From Cladorrhinum sp. PSN259 (lineage: Eukaryota > Ascomycota > Sordariomycetes > Sordariales > Podosporaceae), in the NCBI GenBank assembly GCA_033725935.1, contig MU867135.1:59717-123716 (forward strand): DNA of 64,000 nt. The letters run 5' to 3'. The notes under the pieces are model-generated. The model had not been told where the DNA came from. It did not search any database and worked only from the letters and a program-made list of their open reading frames with translations. Both the position numbers and the translations under genes were made by a program. Shown here in pieces: positions 39,717 through 51,183 of the stretch. How positions within the stretch are numbered: position 1 is the first letter of the stretch; each line of letters starts with the position of its first letter.

Positions 39717-40779
39717 ATGCAGGCTCTCATTTCCCATCACTTTTATAATCATGGGAAACCAGAGGTGATTGGGCACCGCTTCAGCGCCTCGGTGCATTTG
39801 CTAATCACCCTCACAGTCGGACCCAGCAGAGGCTGCGAGATGCCACTTCTGCCAGATTAGAACCTTTGCAACTCATAAGACGATACCAATCGCGATAGTT
39901 AATGAGGAGGATGACCAACCCATCAACACCCAGTTTCGCTTCATTGACCACTCGGTAGTCTCAAAAGACGTCCCGGTCGCCGAGGACTCGTTCAGAACTG
40001 GGTGCGGCTGTGAAGACGACGAGAACTGCATGTATGGCAGCTGTCAATGCCTCGACGAAATGGACGAAGATTCCGACCAGAAGGAAGGCGGAGTCGAAGG
40101 CCGAGTTCGCCGCCAGAAATTTGCTTACTTCTGGAAAGGCGCAAAAGCTGGTTTGCTGAGGTCTAGATTTCTTGAGGGCAGGGAGCCCATCTACGAGTGC
40201 CACGATGCGTGCAGCTGTTCCTCGGATTGCCCCAACAGAGTGGTGCAGCGGGGGCGAACGGTGCCTTTGACGATATTCAGAACTAGCAACCGAGGTTGGG
40301 GAGTCAGGAGTCCAATCGAGATCAAGAAAGGGCAGTTTGTCGATCGATATCTGGGTGAAATCATCACCAGGGAGGAGGCGGACAGACGGCGAGCGGAATC
40401 AACAATCGGCAGTAGGAAGGACGTTTATCTTTTTGCGCTCGACAAATTTACGCATCCAGACTCTTTGGACCCTTGGTTAAGGAGTGATCCCCGCGAGGTT
40501 GATGGGGAGTGGATGAGCGGGCCAACCCGTTTCATCAACCACAGCTGCGAGCCAAATATGCGCATCTTTGCGAGGGTGGGAGACAAGGTAGACAAGCACA
40601 TTCACGATTTGGCTCTTTTTGCCATCAGAGACATTCCGGCAGGGGAGGAACTTACTTTTGACTATGTCGATGGGGGGCAAGAGGATGAGTTCGACCAGGA
40701 CTCGCAAGATCCGGAGAAGATCAAGGATATGACGCCATGTTTGTGCGGCACGAAGAAGTGTAGAGGATTCCTGTGGTAA
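39717..40779 (+). CDS. dim-5: DIM-5/KMT1 histone H3 lysine 9 methyltransferase
   Basis: Exon 1 (39717-39764) and exon 2 (39817-40779), joined by a 52-nt intron with branch GCTAATC, give 336 residues, close to Neurospora DIM-5. The N-terminal region contains RFIDHSVVSKDV. The pre-SET zinc cluster starts GCGCEDDENCMYGSCQC and ends CHDACSCSSDCPN. The SET core shows RGWGVRSP, RFINHSCEPN (Asn-His at 257-258) and ELTFDY. The post-SET cluster is CLCGTKKCRGFLW. All zinc and SAM residues are visible. It trimethylates H3K9 and directs heterochromatin and, in Neurospora, DNA methylation at RIP-mutated DNA. RIP-like pseudogenes exist in this same window. Confidence 0.95.
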
Positions 40780-41906
40780 CGAGGGACGGCGGGAGAGGAA
40801 TACGAGGCGAATGAGGACATGATTAATGAGCGACGAGAACCACAATAAGCAAGTTTGATGGTTGTCATTCCAGGGGCCACCGTTTTTTGCGGGGTATCCT
40901 GGTTTCTGAGGGGTGGGACAACCGGTACCTGGACGCCTGATAACTGCCAGCTCTACGATGTAACTTATCTTGAGGATTCCACATTCCCGTCCGCATGTGG
41001 TGAAGTTCAATAGCATCATAACCAAAGTTACAGGACTGCCGTGATCGCAGTGGCTGATCTATTTGATCGGGGGTCCAGCCAATCAACAACTGACTGTCTT
41101 TCCCACGGGGCGATTTGCGGCGATTTGCGGCGATTTGCGGCGATTTGCGATGAAGATTCCGAATTCGTGCCTCTGCAATTAATTGCGACGTCATTCCTTC
41201 TTACATTGACACATTGATGCTGTGTGAACATAGACTTCAATATTTTGGTTCCAGGCTGGTACCCTTCACACGTGCATTGATACGGAAGCAAAAGGCTGGA
41301 AATAGACAAATCGCACGCTAAAAACGTCTCCATCCAACCCCGATTAGGCCCCGCAGAGGGAGGGTCCACTAAACTGCAACCGGGCTAGGGATCGTTGGCG
41401 GTGGGGGGCAACAGTTGCGCACTGGAACCTCACTTCTCTCTCTTACTTTCACTCTCACCTCGTCACCTTCGTTCCTTACCACTCTCGCTTGCCACTCCTG
41501 CTTGCTTGGTACTGGACTGTGTTCGCTTCGTGCGAGCACACACGAGGAATCTTGAGGGGTCGGTGACACTGCAGGTTTCTCCGCACTGGACTTTGTCTCC
41601 TCTTTCCCTTCTCCTCCTTTCGCCCAACCTTGAACGGGCACGTCCTGATCAGCAAATCCTAAGATCTTGTCTTTATTTCTGGTTTCCTCCGGCCACGCTT
41701 ACCGCGCCTTCACATACACCGGTCGCATATGCCGCTCCACATAATATTAAAAAAAAGAAATAACGAAACCACATTTCGCCCGAATATCTATCTCATTCCC
41801 TGTCGCCATGAACTAGTTATCCAAGCGACTTGATCAAGCAGCCCAAAGGGTGCGAAAGCGAGTTCGGAGAGGTTTCCATCGTCGGAACCCCCACCCGCCC
41901 AACACG
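40780..41906. promoter_or_regulatory. Intergenic, dim-5 to ubiquitin-domain gene
   Basis: 1.1 kb with the dim-5 3' flank, a 10-bp tandem repeat (41111-41150) and a pyrimidine-rich stretch (41430-41620), probably the promoter and 5' leader of the downstream gene. Confidence 0.45.
41111..41150. repeat. Four tandem copies of a 10-bp unit
   Basis: Unit CGATTTGCGG repeated exactly three times plus a fourth copy ending A. It lies about 0.75 kb upstream of the ubiquitin-domain gene. Confidence 0.9.
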
Positions 41907-43076
41907 ATGGTATGCGCTCTCTTTTCTGTGGGCAGCGGCTATGAAGCATGAGAAAATATACCTACAAATATAATTCTTGTTGTCTTGACCCAAGCTTTCG
42001 CAAGCCCCTAAATTTAGTCAATGTTCGATGCAGAGTCAACTGACCGTCCGCTCATAACTGTGCCATTAGGGTTGCTGCGTGTCTCGAAGCGAAGACGCAA
42101 ATTCACCCTATCCAGGAAGCGGCGTTGCCTCGGGGTCTGCGAGAGCGATCAACCAGCCGGCAACGAGTGGTTCGCAGACCGGGAATGACGAGTCTGCCAA
42201 CGCCTCAGGATCTCGTCACCGGCGCCGACAAAGTCATCGACCCCTTGCGCAGCACATCAACCGGCCTTTGCGACCTACCCAATGGACCAGTCAGGGACGA
42301 GTGTGGACTCCTGCGGCTTTGAGGCGGGAGAGGGAAGAGTTCTTCGACACCCGGGTAACGGGGAGGCAGGAGGTGTGGCAGACAATCCGTGCAGCCCTCG
42401 AGGTTTTGTGGGCATCTCAGGAGGCCATTCGAAATGGTCAGGCTGGGCGAACAAGCGAGGACGATGGGCCTAGCGAGCAAGATCCCTCGATAGCATTGGC
42501 GACGGCGCAAAGTATCCTGGCCGCCGCTGAGATTACTCTGCCAACTGGAGACCTATCCAATGGAGTATATGATTCGATGGGTAACTACTACCAGATTCCG
42601 CCTCCGATTGTATCAGACCCGACCAACCTGTCCTGGCACCCCGGAAATGATGAGGATGACCTTGATGATACGAAGGCGGCTCTTACGGGAGGCGAGGAGA
42701 CTGCCGAGGAGATTGATGACGGCGATGATGATGCAGAGCGGCGACGCGAGGAGAAGGGCAAAGGTGTCGTGAAAGTGCGGGATCTGATCACCATCAGGGC
42801 AAGATTAAGTGACGGTTCGAAGGACGTCAACGTTTCGGTCGGTAAAACAGACTCTGTTCGAAGCATTGCCAGACAGATTGCCGAGGAGGCGCAGGTTCGT
42901 TCTCCTGATTCGTCCCCCTTTCCATTCACATGCATGTCTAACACATTTCTTAGCTTGGATCCGGGAAGAGGATCAAGATTGCCTATATGGGCAAGATCCT
43001 TAAGGACGGCTCGTCCTTGGAGGCTCAAGGTTATAAGCAAGGGCATGTTGTCAATGCATTAGTGTTCAACCGGTAG
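41907..43076 (+). CDS. DC-UbP/UBTD-like ubiquitin-domain protein, myristoylation signal
   Basis: Three coding exons: 41907-41909 (only the ATG), 42070-42894 and 42954-43076, introns 160 and 59 nt. The 316-residue product begins MGCCVSRSED, an N-myristoylation/palmitoylation signal that appears only after splicing. A polar region leads to the DC-UbP N-terminal ubiquitin-binding domain (INRPLRPTQWTSQGRVWT, about 60-190, with the end motif YDSMGNYYQIPP). An acidic linker (EEIDDGDDDAERR) is followed by a ubiquitin-like domain (about 235-316) with IRARLSDGSKDVNVSV and IKIAYMGKILKDG. UBTD proteins dock E2 ubiquitin-conjugating enzymes at membranes; the fungal role is poorly known. Confidence 0.88.
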
Positions 43077-44388
43077 GGCAGGCTATCGCTATCAGCGGAA
43101 AACGACCACCACCCCAGACGTCGCAGATTTTGGCTTGTCTTTGAAGACCGTCACCGTAGCACCGACTTCGAGAGACTCCATGTGACCCCATCTACTCCAT
43201 TCTAAGGCCACAGTCACTGGCAGGTCGATCTTTTGATCTACGAAAATATTTTGACCGGAATAGGAATCGGAGCACCACCGGCTTCCATCCTCTATCGTCT
43301 CCGGCCTCTCATACAAACATAGCCTGCCACGGCAACGCTACACAACAATGCAGAGCATCATGGAACCCAAATGCTAATCCAACACCAGTTAATATGATCT
43401 TACTCAGTAATTTAGCGGTATGATTACTATCTAGATTTACCATCATCTCACCATCTACGTATACCTTACGTATGCACTTCATCAACTCAAAAATGCATAC
43501 AAAGCATCTCTACACAACAACATTTAACAATATCGGTTCCGCTCTCGACGCAACCACTTGAACAAACTCATTCACATAGTTTCAATGCATCACTTTTCGG
43601 CATAATTGTCAATATGTCTCGTCTCATTTTTCCGGAGTTTTGGGAAGTTAGGTGATGGCGGCAAACTTCTGTTTTCGAGCATGGTGGTGGTTTGCTTTTA
43701 GTCAAACACTTGCTGGCGACATCATCAGCAAGACAACATCATTTTCGAGTCATTGAGGAGACCGCCCCCCATTTTCGATCGATGGCCAGCAGCGAAACAT
43801 ATGTGCGGTCCATTAATTATTTTAATACAATTTTTTAAAAATTCATTTTTTCGTTCTTGTTTGGTGAGGAACTTTGGGAAAGTATGGCATGGGTGGGGAT
43901 ACATTTGCTTCATGTCATAGAGGCCAAAAGGTGGAGGAAGATGTGGAGGAGGATGGATGAATGAGGAAGATGACCATGAAGAGAGGAGAGAAAGACGGTA
44001 CTAGCGGAAATACCCCCAGTTGCGTTTTGCTTTAGTGTTTTGACAAATTACTGTTTGCTTTTTTTCTTATTTGAGTTTTGCTTCTCAAACAAATACGCTG
44101 ATTTAATGTTATCTTTATTTTATTCGGAGTTATCAAGTTTTGACATTAATAGTTTGTTGCAATGAGTTTTACAAATATGGATGGGGAAGGAAAAAAAAAA
44201 AAAAAAAAGGGGGGGGGGGGGGGGGGGGGGAAGGGAATAATGGGGTTAATTTTTTTGAGATTCAGTACCACCACCGGCCGCCCGATAGGTAACATTTGAA
44301 TCGAAACAAAAAAAACCAAGGNNNNNNNNNNTTCTGTCTCACATTCAGCCTACTCCCCTCGCGCCCCCCCCCCCCCCCCCCACAACCC

Positions 44389-44430
<42 letters not shown>

Positions 44431-44979
44431 CGCGGGGGGGGGGGGGGCCCCCCCGCAAGGGAATAATCGTGATACTTTTTTTGAGATTCCTTACCACCAC
44501 CTGCAGCCAGATAGGTAACATGTGAATCGAATCATCATACACGAAGGGTCATTCACCACATTCCTGAAATCTATTATTCACAAGGATCAAATGCTCAGTG
44601 GCCTTTTTTTTCTTCGTTTGATAATGTAGATGATAAAATGTTTTGTGTCGATAATATTCAGGTCAAGTTTTTTAGATATCCCTCAGGATAAACAGTACTA
44701 TGCTCCTCCCGTCTTGCCTCACGCTCTGCTTCTAACCCAATAGCAATCACCGACCTCTTGATATTTGACTCGCTCAACTTTATTCCATTGCTTTCAACAT
44801 CACGCACGCCACAATCCACAGCCCGCCCGACACGGAAATAGAATCTACCTTTTTCTTTTCCCACCATTTCATTAACCCATTTTTATAATGACCAACTTTT
44901 GCCATTTCTTTTTAAACAAAAAAAAAACAGCGAAAAAAGTTTCTTTATAACTACTACCCCGTCATGACAAACCCCCATT
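43077..44979. other. Gene-free stretch with assembly gap
   Basis: 1.9 kb of converging 3' flanks (ubiquitin-domain gene and SEC26). A 74-codon protein-like minus-strand frame (43316-43092) has no ATG and is not supported as a gene. The centre is the low-quality block at 44191-44536. Confidence 0.6.
44191..44536. repeat. Assembly artefact: homopolymers, 10-N gap and duplicated segment
   Basis: A run of 18 A plus 22 G (44191-44230), a 10-N gap (44322-44331), then long C and G runs to about 44455. The sequence from GGGAATAATGG at 44233 recurs, with errors, at 44458: both copies contain TTTTTTTGAGATTC, then ACCACCAC and GATAGGTAACAT. The same locus seems to have been assembled twice around an unresolved homopolymer. 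Confidence 0.9.
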
Positions 44980-47978
44980 TCAAGCGGCCGACCCGATCTT
45001 GTTCAAACCCTTGAGAGACCCAAGGCTGAGTGCCAGACCCTGTGATCTACTGCGTATCCTCAAGAAACCAGTAATGGGCCCATCCTCGCCCTCCTTTTCG
45101 ATACTCAAGTTCGCAAGAGCGTCCTCGCCTATTATCAAGTAGTCAGTAAGACGATCAAACGGAAACAAACGAATGAGTAAAACTTACCAAACACACTCCT
45201 GGCATACAAGTTTGCGCTGAGGAATTGGCAATCACCCTTGAGACTGGCCTCGGGAGTCAGGCAGTTCATGTTGGTGCAAGCCATCAACTGATCCAAGAAC
45301 TCCCGGAGTGACTTCGCCTTGCTGTTGATGTTGACCTTGTTCTCCCACTCAAACTCAGTCCACATGGTGCGGAACTGAGTCTCGCTGCACGACGCCGGCT
45401 GAATGTAGTCCATAATATCGACGTGCAGGTCGTTAAGGATGACGACGTTGGTGTCAGTCGAGTGAGCACCTTCGTATACAACATTACCGAAGATGACGCC
45501 AGTGTCAGTAGACGAAACCTTGATGGTGCACTGTACGTTGTGGAAGTCATGAGGTCCAAGGTTTTGGGCTGTTGGTCGCTCAACGACCTTGAGGTCACCA
45601 AGGGTGGCGAACTCGACCGAGAGGTTTTGGAGGGTATCGGTAGTCTGGTTAACAAGCAGAACATCAAGGATAATATCGAACTGGTGAACCTTGACGTAGG
45701 CTTCCGCATAAACAGGATCTGAGAAACCGGTGAGCTGTACAACGCGGCTGAGCTTGCCGGACAGATCCTCGGCGGCACCGCTATCACCACCGGTAGCACG
45801 CTCAAGATCGACCTCAACCGTGTCAGCATTATCGCCGGCGTTCTTCTTCGAGAGTTGACGAATAGAAACAACATCGTCGACTTGGATGGCCGTCTTGGCT
45901 TTCTCGGAAGCTGCCTTGGCCTCACGCTTCTTCTCCTCGACCTGCACCATAGCCCGGAATGCTTTCCTGGTGTCCTGAAGGTAAACAGTCTCAAGCTCCT
46001 TGTGCTGCGTGAACTCCGATAGTGAACGGACACAGCTCATGATGCGGTCGACCGAGTCCTCATCGATTGGTGCCTTGACAAACTTGGACTGACCAACCCG
46101 AACGATGGAGATCATGATAAGCATTGCCTCGGCTTTGAGCCTGTTAGTGCGAGCCTCCTCCGAAGAGATCTCGGCATGGCGCATGACGAGCTTAGTGAGG
46201 GTGGCAGCAAGAACAGTCGCCAAGTAATAGTCACCATCCAGGATGAGCTGCCTGAGTGGTGGCTTCTGAGAGGCCTTCACAGCCTCCAGCTTAGCTGCAG
46301 CTGCGGACTGGCTGGTGAGAGCAGTCTCAGTGGCATATGTGCCATCAGCAAGCACCTTTCTGGAGCTGGTAGCAGGCTTTGACTGCCCGTTGGCCTGTTC
46401 ATCCTGCTCCTTATTCTCTTCCGAGTCCATGTTGTCCAATAACCGTTGCTCGGAAGCCAAAATTGGAACCTCACCAAGACTGGCACGGATACCCACCCAG
46501 GCATCACGGATATCCTTCGATTCAAGGGAGTATTCACCAATGATCCAGAGAATACCGCGATAGATCTTCCCGGCGCGAACTTCCTTCAAGGTTTCCACCA
46601 GTTTCGCCACGATAGCAGGTCTGAGGGCGGGGAACTTCTCGACAACCTCCTTGACGAAGTTGATGACATCAACGGCAGAGGAGTTGTTGAAGTCGGCGAT
46701 GAACTCCATGAGGAGCTCGACGACACTGGCGGCAACCTCGGAGAACTTGACCGCGCACTGATGAATGGAGTGGATGAGCAATTGGCGGTACTCGCTGTTT
46801 TTCTCGTACTCCTGGTCCACAGTTTTTGAGAGCTCCTTCTTGAGCAACAGGACAACCTCCTCGACATTCTTGCTGGAAACCATCTCGAGGGCAATCTCCA
46901 AGGCCTTCTTGCGCACATCGATATCAGTGCTAGAGAGGACACGGAGGATCTCCATGATGGAGTCATCCAGAATACCCTGATTTCTTTGGCGCAGTTGATC
47001 GACCCGGTCCAAGACAATCAGCTTGACATTGTTGTCCGCCTCCTTGATAGCAAGCTCAATGAACTTGCTGGCGGCCGCCTTGACAGCCACAGGGTTGCTT
47101 GTGAGCGCCGTAAGGGACGATGCGGCTTCGTACACGACAGTGGATGTGTTGGCCTCAAGGAGATCGAAGATAAGTCTGAGGTAGCGAGCCTTATTCTGGG
47201 AGTTCTGGATAGCATCTTTCCTAATGAATTCGAGCTCAACCAGTTGCAGAAGCTCCTCTGCGTTTGGAATGTTGTCAAACACAGAGCTGAGGTATGCTAG
47301 TGCCTTGCCGTGGTCAATGCTAGACAGGGCAGCAAAACCGTTTCTCCTGCATGTGGGATCGCTCTCGCCTTCAAGGAAAGTTGCGATCAGGTCGGCTGCG
47401 TCGGGGATGAGGGATGGAGAGTGGGTGAAGATCGAGGCAACGGCGAAGACGGCGTTCTTTCGTACGTATGCGTGGCGGTGCTCGAGGCATGAGCGTGCTG
47501 AGGAAAGGAGAGGTTCGAGAAGCTCTGGCTCGCGGAGCTTGCACAGGAATCGCAAGGTATTACCACGAATGTATTCGTTGGGATGTTGCAAGTCGTTTCT
47601 AATTCCGTTACTAAGAGAGGACAACTGTCAGCACACACTGGCCAGCCTGGCGCATTCCGACCCGGCATAGCCTTACCATACAAGGATGAACTCCTGCTTC
47701 AGCTTGCCCTGGGCATCAAGCTTGGGGCAGATCTCGTAGTAAAAGTAAAGGAGCTTCTTCAGGGGCTTATATCTCGATGGCATAACAAATCGGATGATGT
47801 GCATGAGCAATTGGGGCATGGGGTCTCCGTTGAGCATGATGGTGAGGAGACGCTTCATGGTCTCGACCTTGGACTCGTCGGTACCCTTCTCGAGCTGGGT
47901 CTTCAACTCTGACAATGTCGGTGTACCCTCCAAAGTGTTGTCCTTAACAAGCGTGTATGCATTTTCGAGGAACGACAT
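44980..47978 (-). CDS. SEC26: Coatomer subunit beta (beta-COP)
   Basis: Three exons (47978-47677, 47610-45188, 45128-44980) with introns of 66 and 59 nt give 957 residues, the normal beta-COP length. The N-terminal HEAT/adaptin repeats begin MSFLENAYTLVKDN and include NDLQHPNEYIRGNTLRFLCK and HAYVRKNAVFAV. The middle linker is Lys/Glu-rich, and the C-terminal appendage contains VYAEAYVKVHQFDIILDVLLVNQT and a tail GLNKIGSAA. Beta-COP is a core COPI subunit for Golgi-to-ER retrograde transport and is essential in yeast. Nothing unusual seen in the reading frame. Confidence 0.97.
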
Positions 47979-48667
47979 GATGGGCAACAGGCGGCGTGGT
48001 GCCGGTCGGAAACGCAAACAACGGAAAGGTGGATCGGTTTATTCGAGTTGTTGTCCAGGTGGGAGCTGGGAATTGTTGTAGTTGCGGGAGGGGCGCGGCG
48101 TGGTGGTTCCAGGTGCAGTCGGGCAGTCCCCTGTGTTTGCTCCTGAGCTGCTGCACTAACTAATTAAAGATGTCCTGTGGAAGAAGGGTGCCCGGTATAA
48201 AAGGCGTAAAAGGTGGTGGCCGCAGGTTGGGGGAATTATGGTATTCCTCCAGAAGTGAAGGGGAAATGGGGGGCCGGTGGAAGTATCGGCAAGGGGTGCA
48301 TCACCTTCAAAAATGGTGATAATCAAAAGAGCCACCTTTGGATGCGATCAGTCAATATCGAGGACGACGCCGTGGGTGGGCTTGGGAGATGTGGCATTGC
48401 TGGCCTGCCACAGCTGTGTGCCACCTGTCGAGGAGCTGCTAGCAGCCAGTCACGTGAAAAACGAAGCTCTGACAAGGGGTACTGTGGGGTTAAGTGCCCC
48501 ACCTACCCGTCGCAACCCCACCACTTGCTGCACCTGGGCTGGTCATTTTGGGGGAACCGCTGCTGCCAAACCACCTCTCAGGGTTCCCGATTTCGACTTC
48601 AAGGTCGACAAACAAAACAAAACACTTGCGTTGCTGAATTGGATCTACCCCAACAACGGCGCTCACC
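47979..48667. promoter_or_regulatory. Divergent intergenic region, SEC26 / mago
   Basis: 0.69 kb between divergent housekeeping genes. No clear consensus element recognised. Confidence 0.45.
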
Positions 48668-49381
48668 ATGTCTACGCAAAACGAACCTCTCTATATCCGA
48701 TACTAGTACGAATTCTGAACAATCCGAATACACTGTTGCATTCATACTTACTCTTCCATAGCTCTGGTCACCAAGGTCGCTTCGGGCACGAGTTCCTGGG
48801 TATGTCACAAAAGTCCATTGACTCAAAGCTTCGATCGGCCATGCAACTAACGCCTCGGTTTGGTATCTTCCAGAGTTTGACTTCCGTGTTGTCGGCGATG
48901 GACGTAGTGCGACTGCCCGCTATGCGAACAACTCCAACTATCGAAATGACAGTCTTATTCGCAAAGAGAGTATGAAACATCCAGCCGCCCAGCTTTCTCC
49001 GATAGCCGATTGACCCTAACTTTCTAAATAGTGTTTGTGAGCTCATTAGTGGTGGATGAAATCAAGCGCATCGTCAAGGAGAGTGAAATCATGAAGGAAG
49101 ACGACGGAAAATGGCCAACTAAGAACAAGGATGGAAGGCAAGAGCTTGAGATTCGGGTTGGCAATGACCACATTTCCTTCGAGGTAATATATAAACCCCT
49201 TGCTCCTAAAACCATGATCGGTTAGCTAATCGGTTTATAGACTGCAAAAATTGGCTCGATCAACGACGTTACGGACTCTGCTGATCCTGAGGGCTTGCGA
49301 GTGTTCTACTATCTGGTTCAGGATCTCAAGGCTCTTGTATTCAGCTTGATCGCCCTCCACTTCAAGATCAAGCCAATCTGA
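48668..49381 (+). CDS. mago: Mago nashi, exon junction complex subunit
   Basis: Five exons (48668-48705, 48762-48799, 48874-48969, 49032-49183, 49241-49381), all GT-AG, introns 56, 74, 62 and 57 nt, give 154 residues. The highly conserved protein is recognisable from MSTQNEPLYIRYYSGHQGRF through FDFRVVGDGRSATARYANNSNY, SLVVDEIKRIVKESEIMKEDD and the end LIALHFKIKPI. Mago binds Y14 and clamps eIF4AIII on spliced mRNA. The intron density (four in 465 coding nt) is higher than in neighbouring genes. Divergent from SEC26. Confidence 0.96.
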
Positions 49382-51183
49382 TATAATCTGCACCGAGCCT
49401 TTCTTTGGGTTCGTGGCATTTGGACGATCGAGACGATGATTCAAATCGGGTTAGGACGACGTATGGCGGATATTGACCGGCAGGGTAATGGGTACGAGAC
49501 ATTGAGCGAGTGGCTGCAGTTGAACAAATCTAGTGATATGGAGGAAGTAGCACAGCGCTGAGGGATTGCACAAGCGATTTATAAGGCCGACTGGGAGTAC
49601 GTAAAGCTAAGCTGCACGAGGCTATGGATTCTATTAGTCGTTTGATGGCCTGACAATGGGCATTTACGAGAACCAAGGGTAAGGGGATTAAGGAGGTTAC
49701 CTTACACAGAGCTCATCCACTGCCTGAACGATACCCGCATTAATACAATGCATCAAAGCAATTTGCCATTTTTTATCTACCTAGCTCACCTCAGCCTACA
49801 TTTGACGTGACTGTTATGGTTGGTAAAACCAATCATTCTTGGACATCTGTGTGTGTTGCTGCTGACTGCAGGATTGATGGACTCTTGGCTTTGAGATGGG
49901 GCGAATAATTATTCGGGAGCTGGCAGTATTTTTAAACACCTGAATATCCCAGATAGTCACGGGGAGCAATTTGGGTTGGACACCTGGGCACGCAGAGAGA
50001 GTCATTGTACAACTGTCAGTCGTCAATTGCTCTCGAGGACGGGTAATACCAATCAATTTTTTGTCATATCCCACTGTTGAGTTTCTATGATCCGAGAAAT
50101 AGAAATCTCTATTCCCGGCATAGAAAATCGATTTGTGGCATTTTTGTGACACCTTAAAAAAGCACAGGCTCCAATTCTTTCCCCGACACTTGAGAGATTG
50201 TTCCGGCGTTCCTGTGGTTCGAGACTTGCAGGCCGTTGGCCAGCAGCCACCCGGCGCCTGGGTTTGGTGACTTTCCGCGGGCTTTGACAAGTGCGGTCCG
50301 ATCCACTGCCAAGAGAATCCAACTTACACGCCCCCAGCAGCCCAGAGCCCGGTTTGGGCGCTCTCCATCTGGGGAATTGCCATCAATGACAAAAGGGCTG
50401 GGCTGTTCAAATTGAAGAAGTGGGCTCTTGGGCGGGCTCTACTTGCAGCAAATCACCCAATGTAGACGTCGTCATTGCTTAAACTTCCGGGAAACACATC
50501 CGCCGAGACACCTCCATGGATGTTATTATTATCACTCCCACCTTTATTCATACTACTACATACCTGCTCGTCAATTTACTCTTTCGGGCATCTAGCATTT
50601 TCCTACATACAGATTCCTACATATTGTACCTTGGTACTGCACTGCAAGCACACCGCCAAGTTCTGCTGTCACGCGCCTTGCTTCTTCTTGCTCTCTTAAG
50701 AAATCTCCAACTCCATGGTGACGGAGTGCCTTTCCCCGCGGAAAACTGATCCATAATCCTTGACTTGCAACCCCAAAGCTCCGCACGCGACGACGGACTG
50801 CGATCTAAGACATCACCACATTTGCGCCCAACGGCTGCCGACGCCTTTTAATCCCATCACACTCATTACCGCGGACAGCTGAGTTGGTGCGGGTTGGGAC
50901 TTGGGAAGGACATTCCGGTCCCTGCCACCGTTCCCTACTCCCTCCCCAGAGTTGCAGTGGCCTGGTCTTCTGCGGCACAGCACTTCCAGCTGGTCCCAAG
51001 ATCTAGATGCTTGGCCTGCCAGCCCCCATAAGCTAGTCCTGTCTTGGTTTCCTCTCTTGGGCTTTTCGCACCTGAAGTCTCTCCCAACTCCACAATAATA
51101 ATCGCCCGGTCGCGCATCGGCTATCAACCTGAAGTGCCATATCGTCGCCGATACCGTTGACCTGCCATCGACTAGAAGGCAGC
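49382..51183. other. Gene-free stretch
   Basis: 1.8 kb between mago and GID4. Open frames overlap one another without family signal. The last 250 bp are probably the GID4 5' leader. Confidence 0.5.

Noticed and set aside
43092..43316. 74-codon minus-strand open frame with a protein-like sequence
   Set aside because: No ATG, and it overlaps the 3' flank of the ubiquitin-domain gene. Without an upstream exon it cannot be supported.
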